Shown: positions 28,595-38,886 of the stretch, piece after piece | Position numbering within the stretch: position 1 is the first letter of the stretch | How the letters are laid out: every line of letters begins with the position of its first letter | Assembly (NCBI GenBank): GCA_017624735.1 | Contig: JAGAMK010000047.1 | Span: 1-64,000, forward strand | Direction: 5' to 3' | Source of the DNA: Clostridia bacterium | Lineage (GTDB): Bacteria > Bacillota > Clostridia > Oscillospirales > Acutalibacteraceae | Length of the DNA stretch: 64,000 nucleotides | Notes under the pieces: model-generated | The model's database searches: none | What the model was told of the DNA's origin: nothing | The model's input: the letters and a program-made list of their open reading frames with translations, nothing else | Translations under genes and position numbers: made by a program

Positions 28595-30541
28595 TTATAC
28601 ATTTTCATCGATTTCTGTTGTTTCTGTACTTTCAATGGTTTCCTCAGCAACAGTTTCTACTGTTTCTTCAACCTTTTCTTCAGGTAAAGCACCTGTTGTC
28701 ATAAGGGATTCAAACTGTTCTTTATCAATTTTCTCCAACTTGATAAGAGCCTCTGAAACAATGTGAAGCTGGTCAATATGCTCTCTAAGAATTGTTTCCG
28801 TTCTCTTATAAGCATTATTGATAATACTTTCAACCTCTTCATCAATTGCAGCTGCAACAGTTTCGGAATAATTTCTTGTATGAGTGTAATTCTTTCCAAG
28901 GAAAACCTCGTCATTATCTGAGCCGAATGCGATTGGTCCGAGTTTTTCGCTCATACCGTATTTTGTAATCATATTTCTTGCAGTTTCAGTTGCACGCTGA
29001 ATATCGTTTGATGCACCTGTTGAGATATCGTTAAAAATAATCTGTTCTGCAACACGGCCACCTAAAAGTGACACTATATCATCAAGCATTCTTGATTTAA
29101 GCATATGTGTTTTATCCTGTTCAGGTGTATAAAGGGTGAAACCTGCTGCCATTCCACGAGGAACGATTGAAATATGAGTAACAGGGTCCTGATTTTCAAG
29201 ATAGTAAGATGAAATTGCGTGACCTGCTTCGTGATATGCAGTAATTTTCTTATCCTTTTCAGAAATCTTACGAGATTTCTTTTCTGAACCCACAACAACT
29301 TTCATTGTTGCTTCTTCAATTTCGTCCATTGTAATTGCCATAAGCTTACGTTTTGCCGCGAGAAGTGCTGCTTCATTGAGGAGGTTTTCAAGGTCTGCAC
29401 CTGTAAATCCAACAGTTGTTGCTGCAATTTGATGCAAGTCAACATCGGGTGCCAATGGCTTGTTTCTTGCGTGAACTTTAAGGATGTCTTCTCTGCCCTT
29501 AACATCAGGATAACCAACTGTTACCTGACGGTCAAAACGTCCGGGACGAAGTAATGCAGGGTCAAGAATGTCAGGACGGTTAGTAGCAGCGATAACAATT
29601 ACACCTTCATTTGCACCGAAACCATCCATTTCAACAAGCAACTGGTTAAGTGTTTGTTCACGTTCATCGTGTCCACCACCCATACCAGCACCACGGTGAC
29701 GACCTACGGCATCAATTTCATCGATAAATATAATTGATGGCTGATTTTTCTTTGCTTCTTTAAACAAATCACGTACTCGGGAAGCACCGACACCCACATA
29801 CATCTCAACAAAGTCAGAACCTGAAATTGAGAAGAATGGTGCATTTGCCTCACCTGCTACTGCACGGGCAAGAAGAGTTTTACCTGTACCGGGAGGGCCA
29901 ACAAGAAGGACACCTTTCGGAATTCTTGCACCTAAGCTTGAAAAGTCATTTGGGTTTTTCAAGAATTCAACAATTTCTGTAAGTTCTTCTTTTTCTTCGT
30001 CTGCACCTGCAACATCTTTAAATGTTACTTTTTTGCTTTCATCGTCAGCACGTTTTACTTTTGCTTTACCAAAATTCATCGCACGATTATTTTCGCTTGA
30101 AATTGATGATGACATTTTTCTGAACATTACAATCATCAATACAACAAAGCCAATTGTCAAAAGTGCTGATGGTAAAATGCTGAATAACCAAGAGTTAGAT
30201 GTACCTGCTTCATAATTACATTTAATCGGTGCGTCGGGGTTTGCCTTGTTATGCTCACGCACCATATGATGAACATCTTCAACAAACAAATTGACATTAG
30301 GAATTGAATATTCATATTCCTTTGTATCATCTTTAAGTTTATAGGTCATAGCACCACTATTTATGTTAACAGTATATTCTGTAACCTGACCTTTATCGAA
30401 GTACTCAACAATCTGGTAGTACTGTAATTCTTTTTTTGAATCCATTCCCATATATGCCACAATAAGCCCAATGCAAAGTGCGGGAATTAAAATATATGGA
30501 ATTATTGTTTTCCAATTTATTTTTTTCAAATTTATGTTCAC
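28595..30541 (-). CDS. ftsH: ATP-dependent zinc metalloprotease FtsH
   Basis: A membrane-bound AAA+ protease that degrades unstable membrane and regulatory proteins. Two membrane spans (about 13-30 and 115-138) flank an extracytoplasmic region. The AAA domain has Walker [14 protein letters not shown] near 213 and Walker [13 protein letters not shown], and the zinc motif HEAGH is near 440. The C-terminal tail is unusually Glu/Thr rich. The start is uncertain: a GTG at 30541 touches AGGAG, while a TTG at 30529 has an 11-base spacing. It is the last gene of the tilS-hpt-ftsH segment. Confidence 0.95.
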   Translation of the reverse strand: MNINLKKINWKTIIPYILIPALCIGLIVAYMGMDSKKELQYYQIVEYFDKGQVTEYTVNINSGAMTYKLKDDTKEYEYSIPNVNLFVEDVHHMVREHNKANPDAPIKCNYEAGTSNSWLFSILPSALLTIGFVVLMIVMFRKMSSSISSENNRAMNFGKAKVKRADDESKKVTFKDVAGADEEKEELTEIVEFLKNPNDFSSLGARIPKGVLLVGPPGTGKTLLARAVAGEANAPFFSISGSDFVEMYVGVGASRVRDLFKEAKKNQPSIIFIDEIDAVGRHRGAGMGGGHDEREQTLNQLLVEMDGFGANEGVIVIAATNRPDILDPALLRPGRFDRQVTVGYPDVKGREDILKVHARNKPLAPDVDLHQIAATTVGFTGADLENLLNEAALLAAKRKLMAITMDEIEEATMKVVVGSEKKSRKISEKDKKITAYHEAGHAISSYYLENQDPVTHISIVPRGMAAGFTLYTPEQDKTHMLKSRMLDDIVSLLGGRVAEQIIFNDISTGASNDIQRATETARNMITKYGMSEKLGPIAFGSDNDEVFLGKNYTHTRNYSETVAAAIDEEVESIINNAYKRTETILREHIDQLHIVSEALIKLEKIDKEQFESLMTTGALPEEKVEETVETVAEETIESTETTEIDENV

Positions 30542-30547
30542 TCCTGT

Positions 30548-31087
30548 TTATTCATATACCGCAGGTTTTAAAGCACCTATGTACGGTAAATTCCTATATT
30601 TTTCATTAAAATCCAAGCCATAGCCTACTACAAAGGCATCTGGAATCTGTGTTCCTGCATAATCTGCCTTTACATCTGCCTTACGTCTTTCCGGTTTATC
30701 AAGCAAAGTGCATATCTTTATGCTTTTTGGATTTCTTGCTGAAAGAACTTTTATGAGATATTCAAGAGTAACACCACTATCAAGAATATCTTCAACAATA
30801 AGCAAATCCGCACCATTAACAACATCAGTATCAAGGTCTTTGATAATTTTAACAACGCCTGATGTTTTTGTGCCTGAACCATAGCTTGAAACAGACATAA
30901 AGTCAATAGTGCAAGGAATTTTAATCTCACGCATAAGGTCAGCCATAAAAACTACTGAACCTTTAAGAACACTTACAAGCACAAGATTTTTATCTTTATA
31001 ATCTTCAGTTATTTGTGCACCAAGTTTTTTTACTATTTCACTTAATTCTTCTTCCGATACTAAAACTCTTTCAATATCGTTAAACAT
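30548..31087 (-). CDS. hpt: Hypoxanthine phosphoribosyltransferase
   Basis: This purine-salvage enzyme converts hypoxanthine or guanine with PRPP to IMP or GMP. The 179 residues match the family. The PRPP loop [14 protein letters not shown] is near 103, with a conserved [10 protein letters not shown] near 43 and a C-terminal [20 protein letters not shown]. The first eight bases overlap the end of tilS, and the gene has GGTGGGG upstream. The tilS-hpt-ftsH order is conserved throughout Firmicutes, where TilS and HprT also act together to activate ftsH transcription in Bacillus. Confidence 0.96.
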   Translation of the reverse strand: MFNDIERVLVSEEELSEIVKKLGAQITEDYKDKNLVLVSVLKGSVVFMADLMREIKIPCTIDFMSVSSYGSGTKTSGVVKIIKDLDTDVVNGADLLIVEDILDSGVTLEYLIKVLSARNPKSIKICTLLDKPERRKADVKADYAGTQIPDAFVVGYGLDFNEKYRNLPYIGALKPAVYE

Positions 31088-32420
31088 TATTTTTCCCCAC
31101 CTTTGAAATTTTTATATATTTTTTTGTGTCTTTATTAGATTTACAACGACTTGAAACACCAAAAAATTCTGTCCACACAATTCCGTTATCATCAGAAAGT
31201 ATTAACATTTCTCCACGACTACGATTTTCAATTTTCTTTTCATTAAAAAGTTTTTTGAGTGTTTTATTCGGTCTTTTAGGTAATTGATAAGAATCACCAT
31301 CACGACGGTTTCTTAAAACCGCATTAGTTGATATTTTATCACAATCTATAAAATTGTCTATATCCTGTTTATTAATAATCTGTAAATCTTTTTTTGAATA
31401 AAGCTTTATATCATACTCTCCATATGGAGTTACTATATTTCGTGAATTCAAATCAAATGCAAAGTCAAAATCTTCTGTTTTTGTTAACTTTCCAAAAAAC
31501 ATTTTCTTGCGTTCAATGTTAACGGTTACATTACCACAAATGTCAATACTTCCACCTTTTTCAAGCAGATTTGATACTGAGTTGATATGCTCACGACTTA
31601 TATTTTTAGCATTGTTTTCTTTTAAAATCAAAGATATAACTTGACTTTTCAATGCCTTATGTTCATCTAAAAAAACAGAGCAATCATAATATCCGTCATT
31701 TCGTGATTTTTCAAGCAAATCCACTGCACGGCTATAAATGTAATCTTTGGAGTCGTTGAGCGACTCATTACATTTAGCAAAAGCCTTTTCAAACGAAGGA
31801 TTTAAATCAAACAACAATGGCACAATATTATGTCGAATTTTATTTCTTGTATAGTCATCGCATAAATTTGTGCTATCTGTTATGTAATTGAGTTCGTTTT
31901 CTTTAATGTATTCTTCAATTTCAGTTCTTGAACAATCAAGTAAAGGTCTTATATAAATTTCTCTTACAAATGGAATTCCACATAATCCTGAAAGTGATGA
32001 ACCACGGGATAAATTGAAAATGAAAGTTTCAATATTGTCATTGAGATTGTGTGCAGTAGCAATTACATCGCAACCAGAATCTTCAAAAAAGCTGTATCTG
32101 ATGCGTCTTGCACATTCTTCAATACTTTCCCCTGTTTTCTGTGCTTCAGCTGGAATGTCTGCTTTATAAAAAACAAAATCCATTCCGTTTTTTTCGCAAA
32201 ACTTACGGCAGAATTCCAAATCGCGGTCTGCCTCCTCACCACGGATACCATGATGAATATGTATTGCTTTCAATTTAGAGATACCTAATTTTTCTTTATT
32301 ATTCAAAAGAATATGTGCAAGGCAAACAGAATCAGCACCACCTGAAAGACCAATTCCAAGAATACTACCAATTGGAATCATGTGGTGTTCTGATATTGTT
32401 TTAAGAACCTTATCTGTCAT
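31080..32420 (-). CDS. tilS: tRNA(Ile)-lysidine synthetase TilS
   Basis: This enzyme changes C34 of tRNA-Ile(CAU) to lysidine, so that it reads AUA codons. The N-terminal PP-loop [12 protein letters not shown] near residue 25 binds ATP. The motif [16 protein letters not shown] near 57 and the [14 protein letters not shown] region near 190 are typical. The C-terminal domain (about 360-440, [21 protein letters not shown]) is the TilS tRNA-acceptor part. The 446 residues fit. The start overlaps the dnaB end by 11 bases and has AAGGAT upstream. Confidence 0.95.
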   Translation of the reverse strand: MTDKVLKTISEHHMIPIGSILGIGLSGGADSVCLAHILLNNKEKLGISKLKAIHIHHGIRGEEADRDLEFCRKFCEKNGMDFVFYKADIPAEAQKTGESIEECARRIRYSFFEDSGCDVIATAHNLNDNIETFIFNLSRGSSLSGLCGIPFVREIYIRPLLDCSRTEIEEYIKENELNYITDSTNLCDDYTRNKIRHNIVPLLFDLNPSFEKAFAKCNESLNDSKDYIYSRAVDLLEKSRNDGYYDCSVFLDEHKALKSQVISLILKENNAKNISREHINSVSNLLEKGGSIDICGNVTVNIERKKMFFGKLTKTEDFDFAFDLNSRNIVTPYGEYDIKLYSKKDLQIINKQDIDNFIDCDKISTNAVLRNRRDGDSYQLPKRPNKTLKKLFNEKKIENRSRGEMLILSDDNGIVWTEFFGVSSRCKSNKDTKKYIKISKVGKNNV

Positions 32421-33786
32421 CTTTTATCCTTTCAAGAGTTGAGAACATTGTAAATTCAGGATTCCACGCAACCTTAACTGTTTCTGTAGAACCATGTCTG
32501 TTCTTACCTACAATAACCTCGGCAATATTTGCAGATTCTGTATCTGAATCTTCTTCATTGTTTTTATAATAATCTTCACGATGGAGCATAAGAACAATAT
32601 CTGCGTCCTGCTCAATAGTACCTGATTCACGAAGGTCAGTCATCTGTGGTCTGTGGTCGTTGGAATTCTTTGCAACACCACGGGATAACTGTGAACAAGT
32701 AACAACAGGGATATTAAGGTCTTTTGCCATCATTTTAAGTCCACGAGTGATTTCGGAAACTTCGTTTACACGGTTTTCTGACCGCTTTGTACCGGACATA
32801 AGCTGAAGGTAGTCAATTACGATACAGTCAACATCTTTCATACGAAGAGCTCGTGCTTTCATCTCATTAACATTGATGTTTGCCTGGTCATCAAAATAAA
32901 GCTCACAATTAACAAGATTTTGAAGAGCAAGTCCTAATTTTTCCCAGTCAGAGTCAGTTATATCGCCTGTTCTTAATTTATTACTGATAATTCGTGCTTC
33001 AGTAGAGATAATACGTTGTGCAAGTTGTTCTTTTGACATTTCCAAAGAGAAGAAAAGAACTTTTCTGCCTTTCATAGCAATATTTCTTGCCACATTCAAG
33101 GCAAAGCTTGTTTTACCCATAGCAGGACGAGCACCGATAACGATAAAGTCGGAACGATGGAATCCACCACCTAAAACTTTATCAAGATATGAAAATCCTG
33201 TTGGGATACCAATATATTTTTCTTTCTCCTGAGGGTCAGCACTACCAAGTTTTTTGAGTCTTTCAAAAACATCGGACATAATAATATCACTGACTTTTGC
33301 AGGACCCGACACGTTCTTTCCACGACGGATATCATAGATTTTCTGTTCAGCCAAATTGAGGAGATGGTCAGGTGATTCTGTTCCGTCACTTGTCTTTTCC
33401 AAAATTTCTCTGGCTGTAAGCATTAATGTACGTAGATAGAATTTATCAATGATAATTTTTATGTAAGACTCAACGTTTTTTGTTGAAGGAACTGCATCGG
33501 CAATTTTCATAAGATATGTTTTACCACCGATATCGTCATACACGCCTTCCTTCTTCAATTCTTCCAGCACAACAAGAGGGTCAATTCTGCCCCCCATTGT
33601 ATCAATATTGAGAATTGCTGTATAAATTGCCTTGTGCTGTGGAAGATAGAGATGGTCTATTTTCAACATATCGGAAACTGTTGGCAAACACTCGGGGTCT
33701 TTAAGAATAGCACCAAGCACTGCCTGTTCAGCATCAAGACTATAAGGCAAATTAAGATTTCCAGAAGCCATTAAATTGCTTTCCAT
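32410..33786 (-). CDS. dnaB: Replicative DNA helicase DnaB
   Basis: The hexameric helicase of the replication fork (named DnaC in B. subtilis). The 458 residues match. The N-terminal domain (about 10-115, PYSLDAEQAVLGAILKDPE) binds primase, and the C-terminal RecA-like domain has Walker A GARPAMGKTSFALNVA near 210, Walker B VDCIVIDYLQLMSG, and the arginine-rich KNRHGSTETVKVAW at the end. No intein is present. It follows rplI by one base, as in most Firmicutes. The ATG has GGGG six bases upstream. Confidence 0.97.
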   Translation of the reverse strand: MESNLMASGNLNLPYSLDAEQAVLGAILKDPECLPTVSDMLKIDHLYLPQHKAIYTAILNIDTMGGRIDPLVVLEELKKEGVYDDIGGKTYLMKIADAVPSTKNVESYIKIIIDKFYLRTLMLTAREILEKTSDGTESPDHLLNLAEQKIYDIRRGKNVSGPAKVSDIIMSDVFERLKKLGSADPQEKEKYIGIPTGFSYLDKVLGGGFHRSDFIVIGARPAMGKTSFALNVARNIAMKGRKVLFFSLEMSKEQLAQRIISTEARIISNKLRTGDITDSDWEKLGLALQNLVNCELYFDDQANINVNEMKARALRMKDVDCIVIDYLQLMSGTKRSENRVNEVSEITRGLKMMAKDLNIPVVTCSQLSRGVAKNSNDHRPQMTDLRESGTIEQDADIVLMLHREDYYKNNEEDSDTESANIAEVIVGKNRHGSTETVKVAWNPEFTMFSTLERIKDDR

Positions 33787-33787
33787 A

Positions 33788-34228
33788 TTATTCCCCTACC
33801 ATTACTGTCATTTCGGCTACAATATTTGTATAGAGTTTAACTTCGATTTTAAATGAACCGAAAGTTTTGATATCATCCATTGAAATTTTTCTCTTGTCAA
33901 CTTTAACTGCAAACTGTTTAGAAATTTCAGCAGCAACTTCTTTTGACGTTACAGAACCGAAGAGTTTGCCGTTGTTGCCTGCTTTTGCTGTTATTTTTAC
34001 AATTTTACCCTGAAGCTTTGCTTTTGACTCATTAGCAGCAGCAACTTCAACATCAATTTTATGTTGATTTGCCTGTTCACGGTTACGAAGTTCAGTAAGA
34101 CTCTGTGCGTTAGCCTCTACTGCAAGTCCTTTTGGAAAAAGAAAATTACGTGCGTAACCATCAGAAGCCTTTACTTTCTCACCTTTTTTACCTAAGCCTT
34201 TTACGTCAGCCTTTAAAATAACATCCAT
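33788..34228 (-). CDS. rplI: 50S ribosomal protein L9
   Basis: L9 binds 23S rRNA near the L1 stalk and limits frameshifting. The 146 residues match. The N-terminal RNA-binding domain starts MDVILKADVKGLGKKGEKV and includes DGYARNFLFPKGLA; a long connecting helix (about 45-75) joins a C-terminal domain (NNGKLFGSVTSKEVAAE). The ATG at 34228 has GAGGA nearby; a longer in-frame start would overlap gdpP. The gdpP-rplI-dnaB order is conserved. Confidence 0.97.
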   Translation of the reverse strand: MDVILKADVKGLGKKGEKVKASDGYARNFLFPKGLAVEANAQSLTELRNREQANQHKIDVEVAAANESKAKLQGKIVKITAKAGNNGKLFGSVTSKEVAAEISKQFAVKVDKRKISMDDIKTFGSFKIEVKLYTNIVAEMTVMVGE

Positions 34229-34244
34229 TTTGTTTTCCTCACTT

Positions 34245-36236
34245 TTATACGAATTTATCGATTGCACATTTAAGTTGTGCTATTGCATTTTCTATATTTT
34301 CACCTGAAAGTTGTGCAGCTGCCATTGTTTGATGGCCTCCACCACCTAATTCTTCCATTACAAGTTGCACATTAATATCTCCATAAGAACGAGCGGAAAT
34401 ATTCACTGTATCACCTGTTACAAACATTACAAACGAGCCCTTTACTCCATCGATATTCAAAAGTTCATCAGCAGCCTGACTTGCAACAATTCTTACATTT
34501 TCAAGTTCATAATCAATAACGCCGATTGAACAATTCTGATACATTGATGAGTTTTTGATTACATCACTCTTTGCCTTCTGTGTTTCCATACTATTTGCAA
34601 ATAATTGCTTAACAGCAACAGTATCAGCACCCAAAGAACGAAGGTATGCTGCTGCCTCAAAAGTACGAACACCTGTTTTCATTACAAAGTTTTTTGTATC
34701 AAGAGTAATACCGGACATAAGCGCTTCCGCGCAAGCCTTTGGCACTACAACATCTACATTGATGTACTGAATAATCTCTGTGACCATTTCTGATGCTGAT
34801 GATGAAAATGGCTCATGATAGAAAATAACTGCTTTATTTATATGGTCAACAGTTTTTCTATGATGGTCTATAACAACGATTTTATCAACCTTGTCAAACA
34901 ACTCGGGAGTTTCAAGGAAACTCTGTCTATGAGTATCGACAACAACCAACAAGGTCTTTTCACTTAAATACTCATCAACATTTTCAGGCTCAACAAGAAT
35001 ATCACCCATATCATTTGCAATTAGATGTTTTGCAAGAGGCATTGCCAATGATGTTTTAGTGGACATTACGATTTTCACATTTCTGCCTAAAGCCTTACAA
35101 ATCATTGCAACACCAACTGCTGAACCCAACGAATCCAAGTCGGCAAAGCGATGTCCCATAATCAAAACATTATCACTTGTTTTAATAAGCTCTTTGATTG
35201 CCGATGCAATCATTCTTGTTCTTGTTTTATTGCGTTTTTCAACGCCTTTTGACACGCCACCAAAAAACTCATATTCACCATTCTGTGGCTTGACTGCAAC
35301 TTGGTCGCCACCTCTACCCATCGCCATATCAAGAGCTTGTCGGGCAATTTTTTCACATTGTGGCAAATTATCGCCTAATCCGACGCCAACTGACAGAGTT
35401 AAACCAATTTGTTTGTTTTCGTATGTATAAGCACGAACCTGAGTCAAAATGGAAAACTTATCTTCCATCATTTTTATCAAATTATCTTTTTCAGCAAATA
35501 CAAGAAATCTGTTATTTTGTACTTTTCTAAGAATACAATTATACCCACCAAACCAATTTTCGATAATTGTTTCTACTTCGCCAAGAATTTCAGATTTTTG
35601 GCTATCACGAAAATCATTTAAAGCATCATCAACACTATCAAGATTTATAATCATAAATACAGGACGTGTTGCAAGATATGCAGACTTATATTTTTTTAAC
35701 AACGTATCATCAACGAAATACAAAGCATGAAATTCTTTACCATTATATTTTACAACACTTGGATATGCTGTATATTTCTTTTTTCCGTATGAACACTCAA
35801 TAGGTTTTAATTCACTAATAGATGCCACACCATTGCCTGACGTAAACTGTTTCACATCATTTCCCTCATACAAACTATCTTCAATAAAATGTTTGAAAAA
35901 GAGTTTGTTGTACCAGACAACAGCATCATTATCATCAATAAGGACAACAGGTAATGGGAATTTTTTCAACCCATCCCCTTCATCAGCAATCAAAAGCTTA
36001 CTGTTTAACGCATTGACTATGTCTTCCAATCTCTTCTTTGAGATAATTCTTATAATAAAGCTTACCAACACAAGCCCGACAGTAAGGAAAATCCCTACGA
36101 GCGCCACAAACACATTATATTTAAGCATAATCAAACTCATAACAATGCAAATAAGTGTTGCAGGAATTGTTATGGGATATGCTTTCATAACCTTTTTTAG
36201 GACTTGTTTCATTCGTCCTTCATTTGAGTTTTTCAT
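34245..36236 (-). CDS. gdpP: Cyclic-di-AMP phosphodiesterase GdpP
   Basis: A membrane protein that hydrolyses the second messenger c-di-AMP. Two membrane spans (about 17-58) are followed by a degenerate PAS domain, then a degenerate GGDEF domain (about 170-300; ISFR/GVGLGDNLPQCEKIARQALDMA). The DHH phosphodiesterase domain has GHRFADLDSLGSAVG near 363, VDTHRQSF and VIDHHRKT, and the DHHA1 domain ends with GGGGHQTMAAAQ near 630. The 663 residues match the family. The ATG at 36236 has AAGG five bases upstream. It overlaps nothing and lies directly after rnjA. Confidence 0.95.
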   Translation of the reverse strand: MKNSNEGRMKQVLKKVMKAYPITIPATLICIVMSLIMLKYNVFVALVGIFLTVGLVLVSFIIRIISKKRLEDIVNALNSKLLIADEGDGLKKFPLPVVLIDDNDAVVWYNKLFFKHFIEDSLYEGNDVKQFTSGNGVASISELKPIECSYGKKKYTAYPSVVKYNGKEFHALYFVDDTLLKKYKSAYLATRPVFMIINLDSVDDALNDFRDSQKSEILGEVETIIENWFGGYNCILRKVQNNRFLVFAEKDNLIKMMEDKFSILTQVRAYTYENKQIGLTLSVGVGLGDNLPQCEKIARQALDMAMGRGGDQVAVKPQNGEYEFFGGVSKGVEKRNKTRTRMIASAIKELIKTSDNVLIMGHRFADLDSLGSAVGVAMICKALGRNVKIVMSTKTSLAMPLAKHLIANDMGDILVEPENVDEYLSEKTLLVVVDTHRQSFLETPELFDKVDKIVVIDHHRKTVDHINKAVIFYHEPFSSSASEMVTEIIQYINVDVVVPKACAEALMSGITLDTKNFVMKTGVRTFEAAAYLRSLGADTVAVKQLFANSMETQKAKSDVIKNSSMYQNCSIGVIDYELENVRIVASQAADELLNIDGVKGSFVMFVTGDTVNISARSYGDINVQLVMEELGGGGHQTMAAAQLSGENIENAIAQLKCAIDKFV

Positions 36237-36246
36237 AAACACCTTA

Positions 36247-38091
36247 TTATATTGAATTAATTATTGGAATAACCATAGGATTTCGTTTTGTTCTGTCATA
36301 CAAAAGACGGGATATATCGTCTCTGATTCTGTTGCGAATTGCTCCCCACTCAATAACACCCTCGTGGACACATTCATCGATTACAATCTGTGCAACGAGT
36401 TTAGCCTCTGCTATAAGCTGTTCAGAATCTCTCACATAGACGAATCCTCGTGAAACAATATCGGGACCAGAAACTAGCATTCCTGTATCTCTTTCAATAA
36501 CAGCATTGATAATAATCAAGCCGTCTTCAGCAAGACGTTTTCTTTCACGGATAACAGCACTACCTACGTCACCAACACCGTAACCATCAACAAAGACTTT
36601 ACCTGCCGGTACATCTTCCACAACAGACATCTTACGTTTTGTGAGTTCAACCTGTTTACCATTATCTGCAATATAGATATTCCCCGGAGCAATTCCCATA
36701 CTCTCTGCAAGTTGAGCATGGCTTCTTAAATGCTTTTGCTCACCATGAACAGGAATAAAGAATTTTGGTTTTGCAAGGCTCATTATCAGACGAAGTTCTT
36801 CCTGACAAGCATGGCCTGAAACGTGAACATCGTACATTTTTTCATAAACAACCTCTGCACCACGTTTTAAAAGTTCATCAACAACTTTACCAACGGTTTT
36901 TTCATTACCGGGAATTGGGGTTGCAGAAATAATAACATAGTCACCTGTGCCGATTTCAACTCGTCTGTGTTCTGAAAAAGCCATTCTGTAAAGTGCAGAC
37001 ATTGGTTCACCCTGACTACCCGTTGTAATAATAACAAGCTTGTCGTGTGGATACCTTGAAATGGAATCAATACTTACAAGAATACCTTCAGGTACATTGA
37101 GATAGCCGAGTTTTGATGCTGTTTCAACAACATTTTCAAGGCTTCTGCCTGAAAGAGCAACTTTTCTGCCCACAGACTTTGCAACGTCAATAATCTGCTG
37201 TACACGATGAATATTTGATGCAAATGTTGCAACAATGAGACGTTTACCGTCTGCCTTTTGGAATAATCTTGCAAAGGATTCACCAACTGTACGTTCACTC
37301 GCAGTATAACCTGGTCTTTGGGCATTTGTTGAATCTGCTAAAAGACAGAGAACACCCTTTTCACCAAGTTTTGCAATTCTTGCAAGGTCAATAACATCGC
37401 CATCAATTGGTGTTGTATCAATTTTAAAGTCACCTGTCTGCAAAATAAGTCCTGCAGGTGTACTAATCGCAAGTGCCAAGGCATCAGGAATTGAATGATT
37501 TACGTGAATTGCCTCAACCTCAAAGCAACCAAGTTTTATTTTATCCTTAGGCTTAATTACATTGAGTTTTGCAATATCAAGGATTTTATGCTCACGTAGT
37601 TTATTTTCAATAAGTCCAATTGTGAGTTTTGTTCCGTAAACAGGAATATTAACTCTTTGAAGAAGATATGCAAGACCACCAATATGGTCCTCGTGTCCGT
37701 GAGTAATGAAAATGCCCTTTATTTTATTAACATTCTGTTCTACATAGGTAAAATCAGGAATAACGAGGTCAACACCCAACATATCAGGTTCAGGGAATGC
37801 GAGACCACAGTCAACAAGAATCATATCGTCGCCACATTCATAAAGTGTCATATTCTTACCGACTTCGTTAAGTCCACCCAAAAATGCAATTCTCATAGCA
37901 ACATCAGGTGCCTTTGGCATTCTTTCCTTTGTTGCCTTTTTGCCTTTTGTTGGTTTATTTGTTGTCTTTTTATATGTCTGTTTTTTATTCAAAACGCCTT
38001 TTTTGCTTTTTGCCGGCTTATTTTTACTATTTGTATTTTTTGGTTTAGTCTCATTTATCTGTATATTTTTTTCGTTTTTCTGTTTAGCCAT
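36247..38091 (-). CDS. rnjA: Ribonuclease J
   Basis: A metallo-beta-lactamase/beta-CASP ribonuclease with endonuclease and 5'-3' exonuclease activities. The first about 60 residues are a Lys/Asn/Thr-rich low-complexity tail that is longer than in B. subtilis RNase J1. The catalytic motif THGHEDHIGGL is near 132, with VNHSIPDALAL and TGDFKIDTTP following. The beta-CASP region includes VATFASNIHRVQQI and the C-terminal GHACQEELRLIM. It is first in a seven-gene operon with GGAGG before the ATG. Confidence 0.95.
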   Translation of the reverse strand: MAKQKNEKNIQINETKPKNTNSKNKPAKSKKGVLNKKQTYKKTTNKPTKGKKATKERMPKAPDVAMRIAFLGGLNEVGKNMTLYECGDDMILVDCGLAFPEPDMLGVDLVIPDFTYVEQNVNKIKGIFITHGHEDHIGGLAYLLQRVNIPVYGTKLTIGLIENKLREHKILDIAKLNVIKPKDKIKLGCFEVEAIHVNHSIPDALALAISTPAGLILQTGDFKIDTTPIDGDVIDLARIAKLGEKGVLCLLADSTNAQRPGYTASERTVGESFARLFQKADGKRLIVATFASNIHRVQQIIDVAKSVGRKVALSGRSLENVVETASKLGYLNVPEGILVSIDSISRYPHDKLVIITTGSQGEPMSALYRMAFSEHRRVEIGTGDYVIISATPIPGNEKTVGKVVDELLKRGAEVVYEKMYDVHVSGHACQEELRLIMSLAKPKFFIPVHGEQKHLRSHAQLAESMGIAPGNIYIADNGKQVELTKRKMSVVEDVPAGKVFVDGYGVGDVGSAVIRERKRLAEDGLIIINAVIERDTGMLVSGPDIVSRGFVYVRDSEQLIAEAKLVAQIVIDECVHEGVIEWGAIRNRIRDDISRLLYDRTKRNPMVIPIINSI

Positions 38092-38208
38092 ATTTGCCTC
38101 CTTTTATCAAAATATCATCAACGATTCAATTATATCTATAATTCACGATATTCAATATATGTAAAATGCTTATAATTACCCATAATATTTCAATATACTA
38201 GTCTTAAT

Positions 38209-38237
38209 ATAATACTATTTTTTATTATTATTGTCAA
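38209..38237 (-). promoter_or_regulatory. Promoter of the rnjA-gdpP-rplI-dnaB-tilS-hpt-ftsH operon
   Basis: TTGACA (38232-38237) and TATTAT (38209-38214) are 17 bp apart on the minus strand. The transcript would have a leader of about 110 bases, AT-rich and with no clear structure. Confidence 0.75.
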
Positions 38238-38264
38238 GAAAAACACCCATTATAAAAATTCATA

Positions 38265-38293
38265 TTGTTAAAGTTAAAAAATCATGATAAAAT
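38265..38293 (+). promoter_or_regulatory. Promoter of rnhA
   Basis: TTGTTA (38265-38270) and TAAAAT (38288-38293) have a 17-bp spacer, about 40 bases before the rnhA start. It is divergent from the rnjA promoter. Confidence 0.6.
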
Positions 38294-38335
38294 TAGTCTT
38301 ATATGAATTACAATTATTTATTCACAGAGGTTTTT

Positions 38336-38782
38336 ATGGAAAATTTGACTTATGTAGAAATGTTTACTGACGGTGCTTGTTCAGGCAACCCAGGTCCCGG
38401 TGGTTGGGGAACAATTCTTCGTTGTAACGGAGTAGAAAAAGAACTTTCAGGTGGAGAAGCTGAAACCACAAACAACAGAATGGAATTACTTGCAGTTATA
38501 AATGGCCTTGAAGCCTTAAAAAGAAAATGTAAGGTTAAAATTTATTCAGACTCATCCTATGTTGTAAATGGTATTACCAAAGGCTGGGCAGAGGGTTGGA
38601 AAGCTAACAACTGGCGAAAAGCTGACAAAAAACCTGCTCTTAACTCTGATTTGTGGGACAAACTCTTATATCTTTTATCCCAACACGAATATGAATTTGA
38701 ATGGGTTAAAGGACACGCAGGGCATCCTGAAAACGAGAGATGTGACAGATTGGCTGTTGCATATTCACAAAAGTTTAAATAA
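38336..38782 (+). CDS. rnhA: Ribonuclease HI
   Basis: This enzyme cuts the RNA strand of RNA-DNA hybrids. The 148 residues match E. coli RNase HI. The metal-binding residues are in [17 protein letters not shown] (Asp near 10), [10 protein letters not shown] (Glu near 48), [12 protein letters not shown] (Asp near 70) and NERCDRLA (Asp near 135). The basic protrusion is also present ([14 protein letters not shown]). The ATG at 38336 has GAGG five bases upstream. Confidence 0.95.
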   Translation: MENLTYVEMFTDGACSGNPGPGGWGTILRCNGVEKELSGGEAETTNNRMELLAVINGLEALKRKCKVKIYSDSSYVVNGITKGWAEGWKANNWRKADKKPALNSDLWDKLLYLLSQHEYEFEWVKGHAGHPENERCDRLAVAYSQKFK

Positions 38783-38805
38783 TTACATCATTTTTCAAAA
38801 TTTGG

Positions 38806-38834
38806 TTGATTATTAAACTGTTTTATGATATATT
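38806..38834 (+). promoter_or_regulatory. Promoter of the GPH symporter gene
   Basis: TTGATT (38806-38811) and TATATT (38829-38834) are 17 bp apart, about 50 bases before the start codon. Confidence 0.6.
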
Positions 38835-38886
38835 TATGTTTATATATTGGATATATATGTACAAATTGAAAAGGCGTGATTGAAAA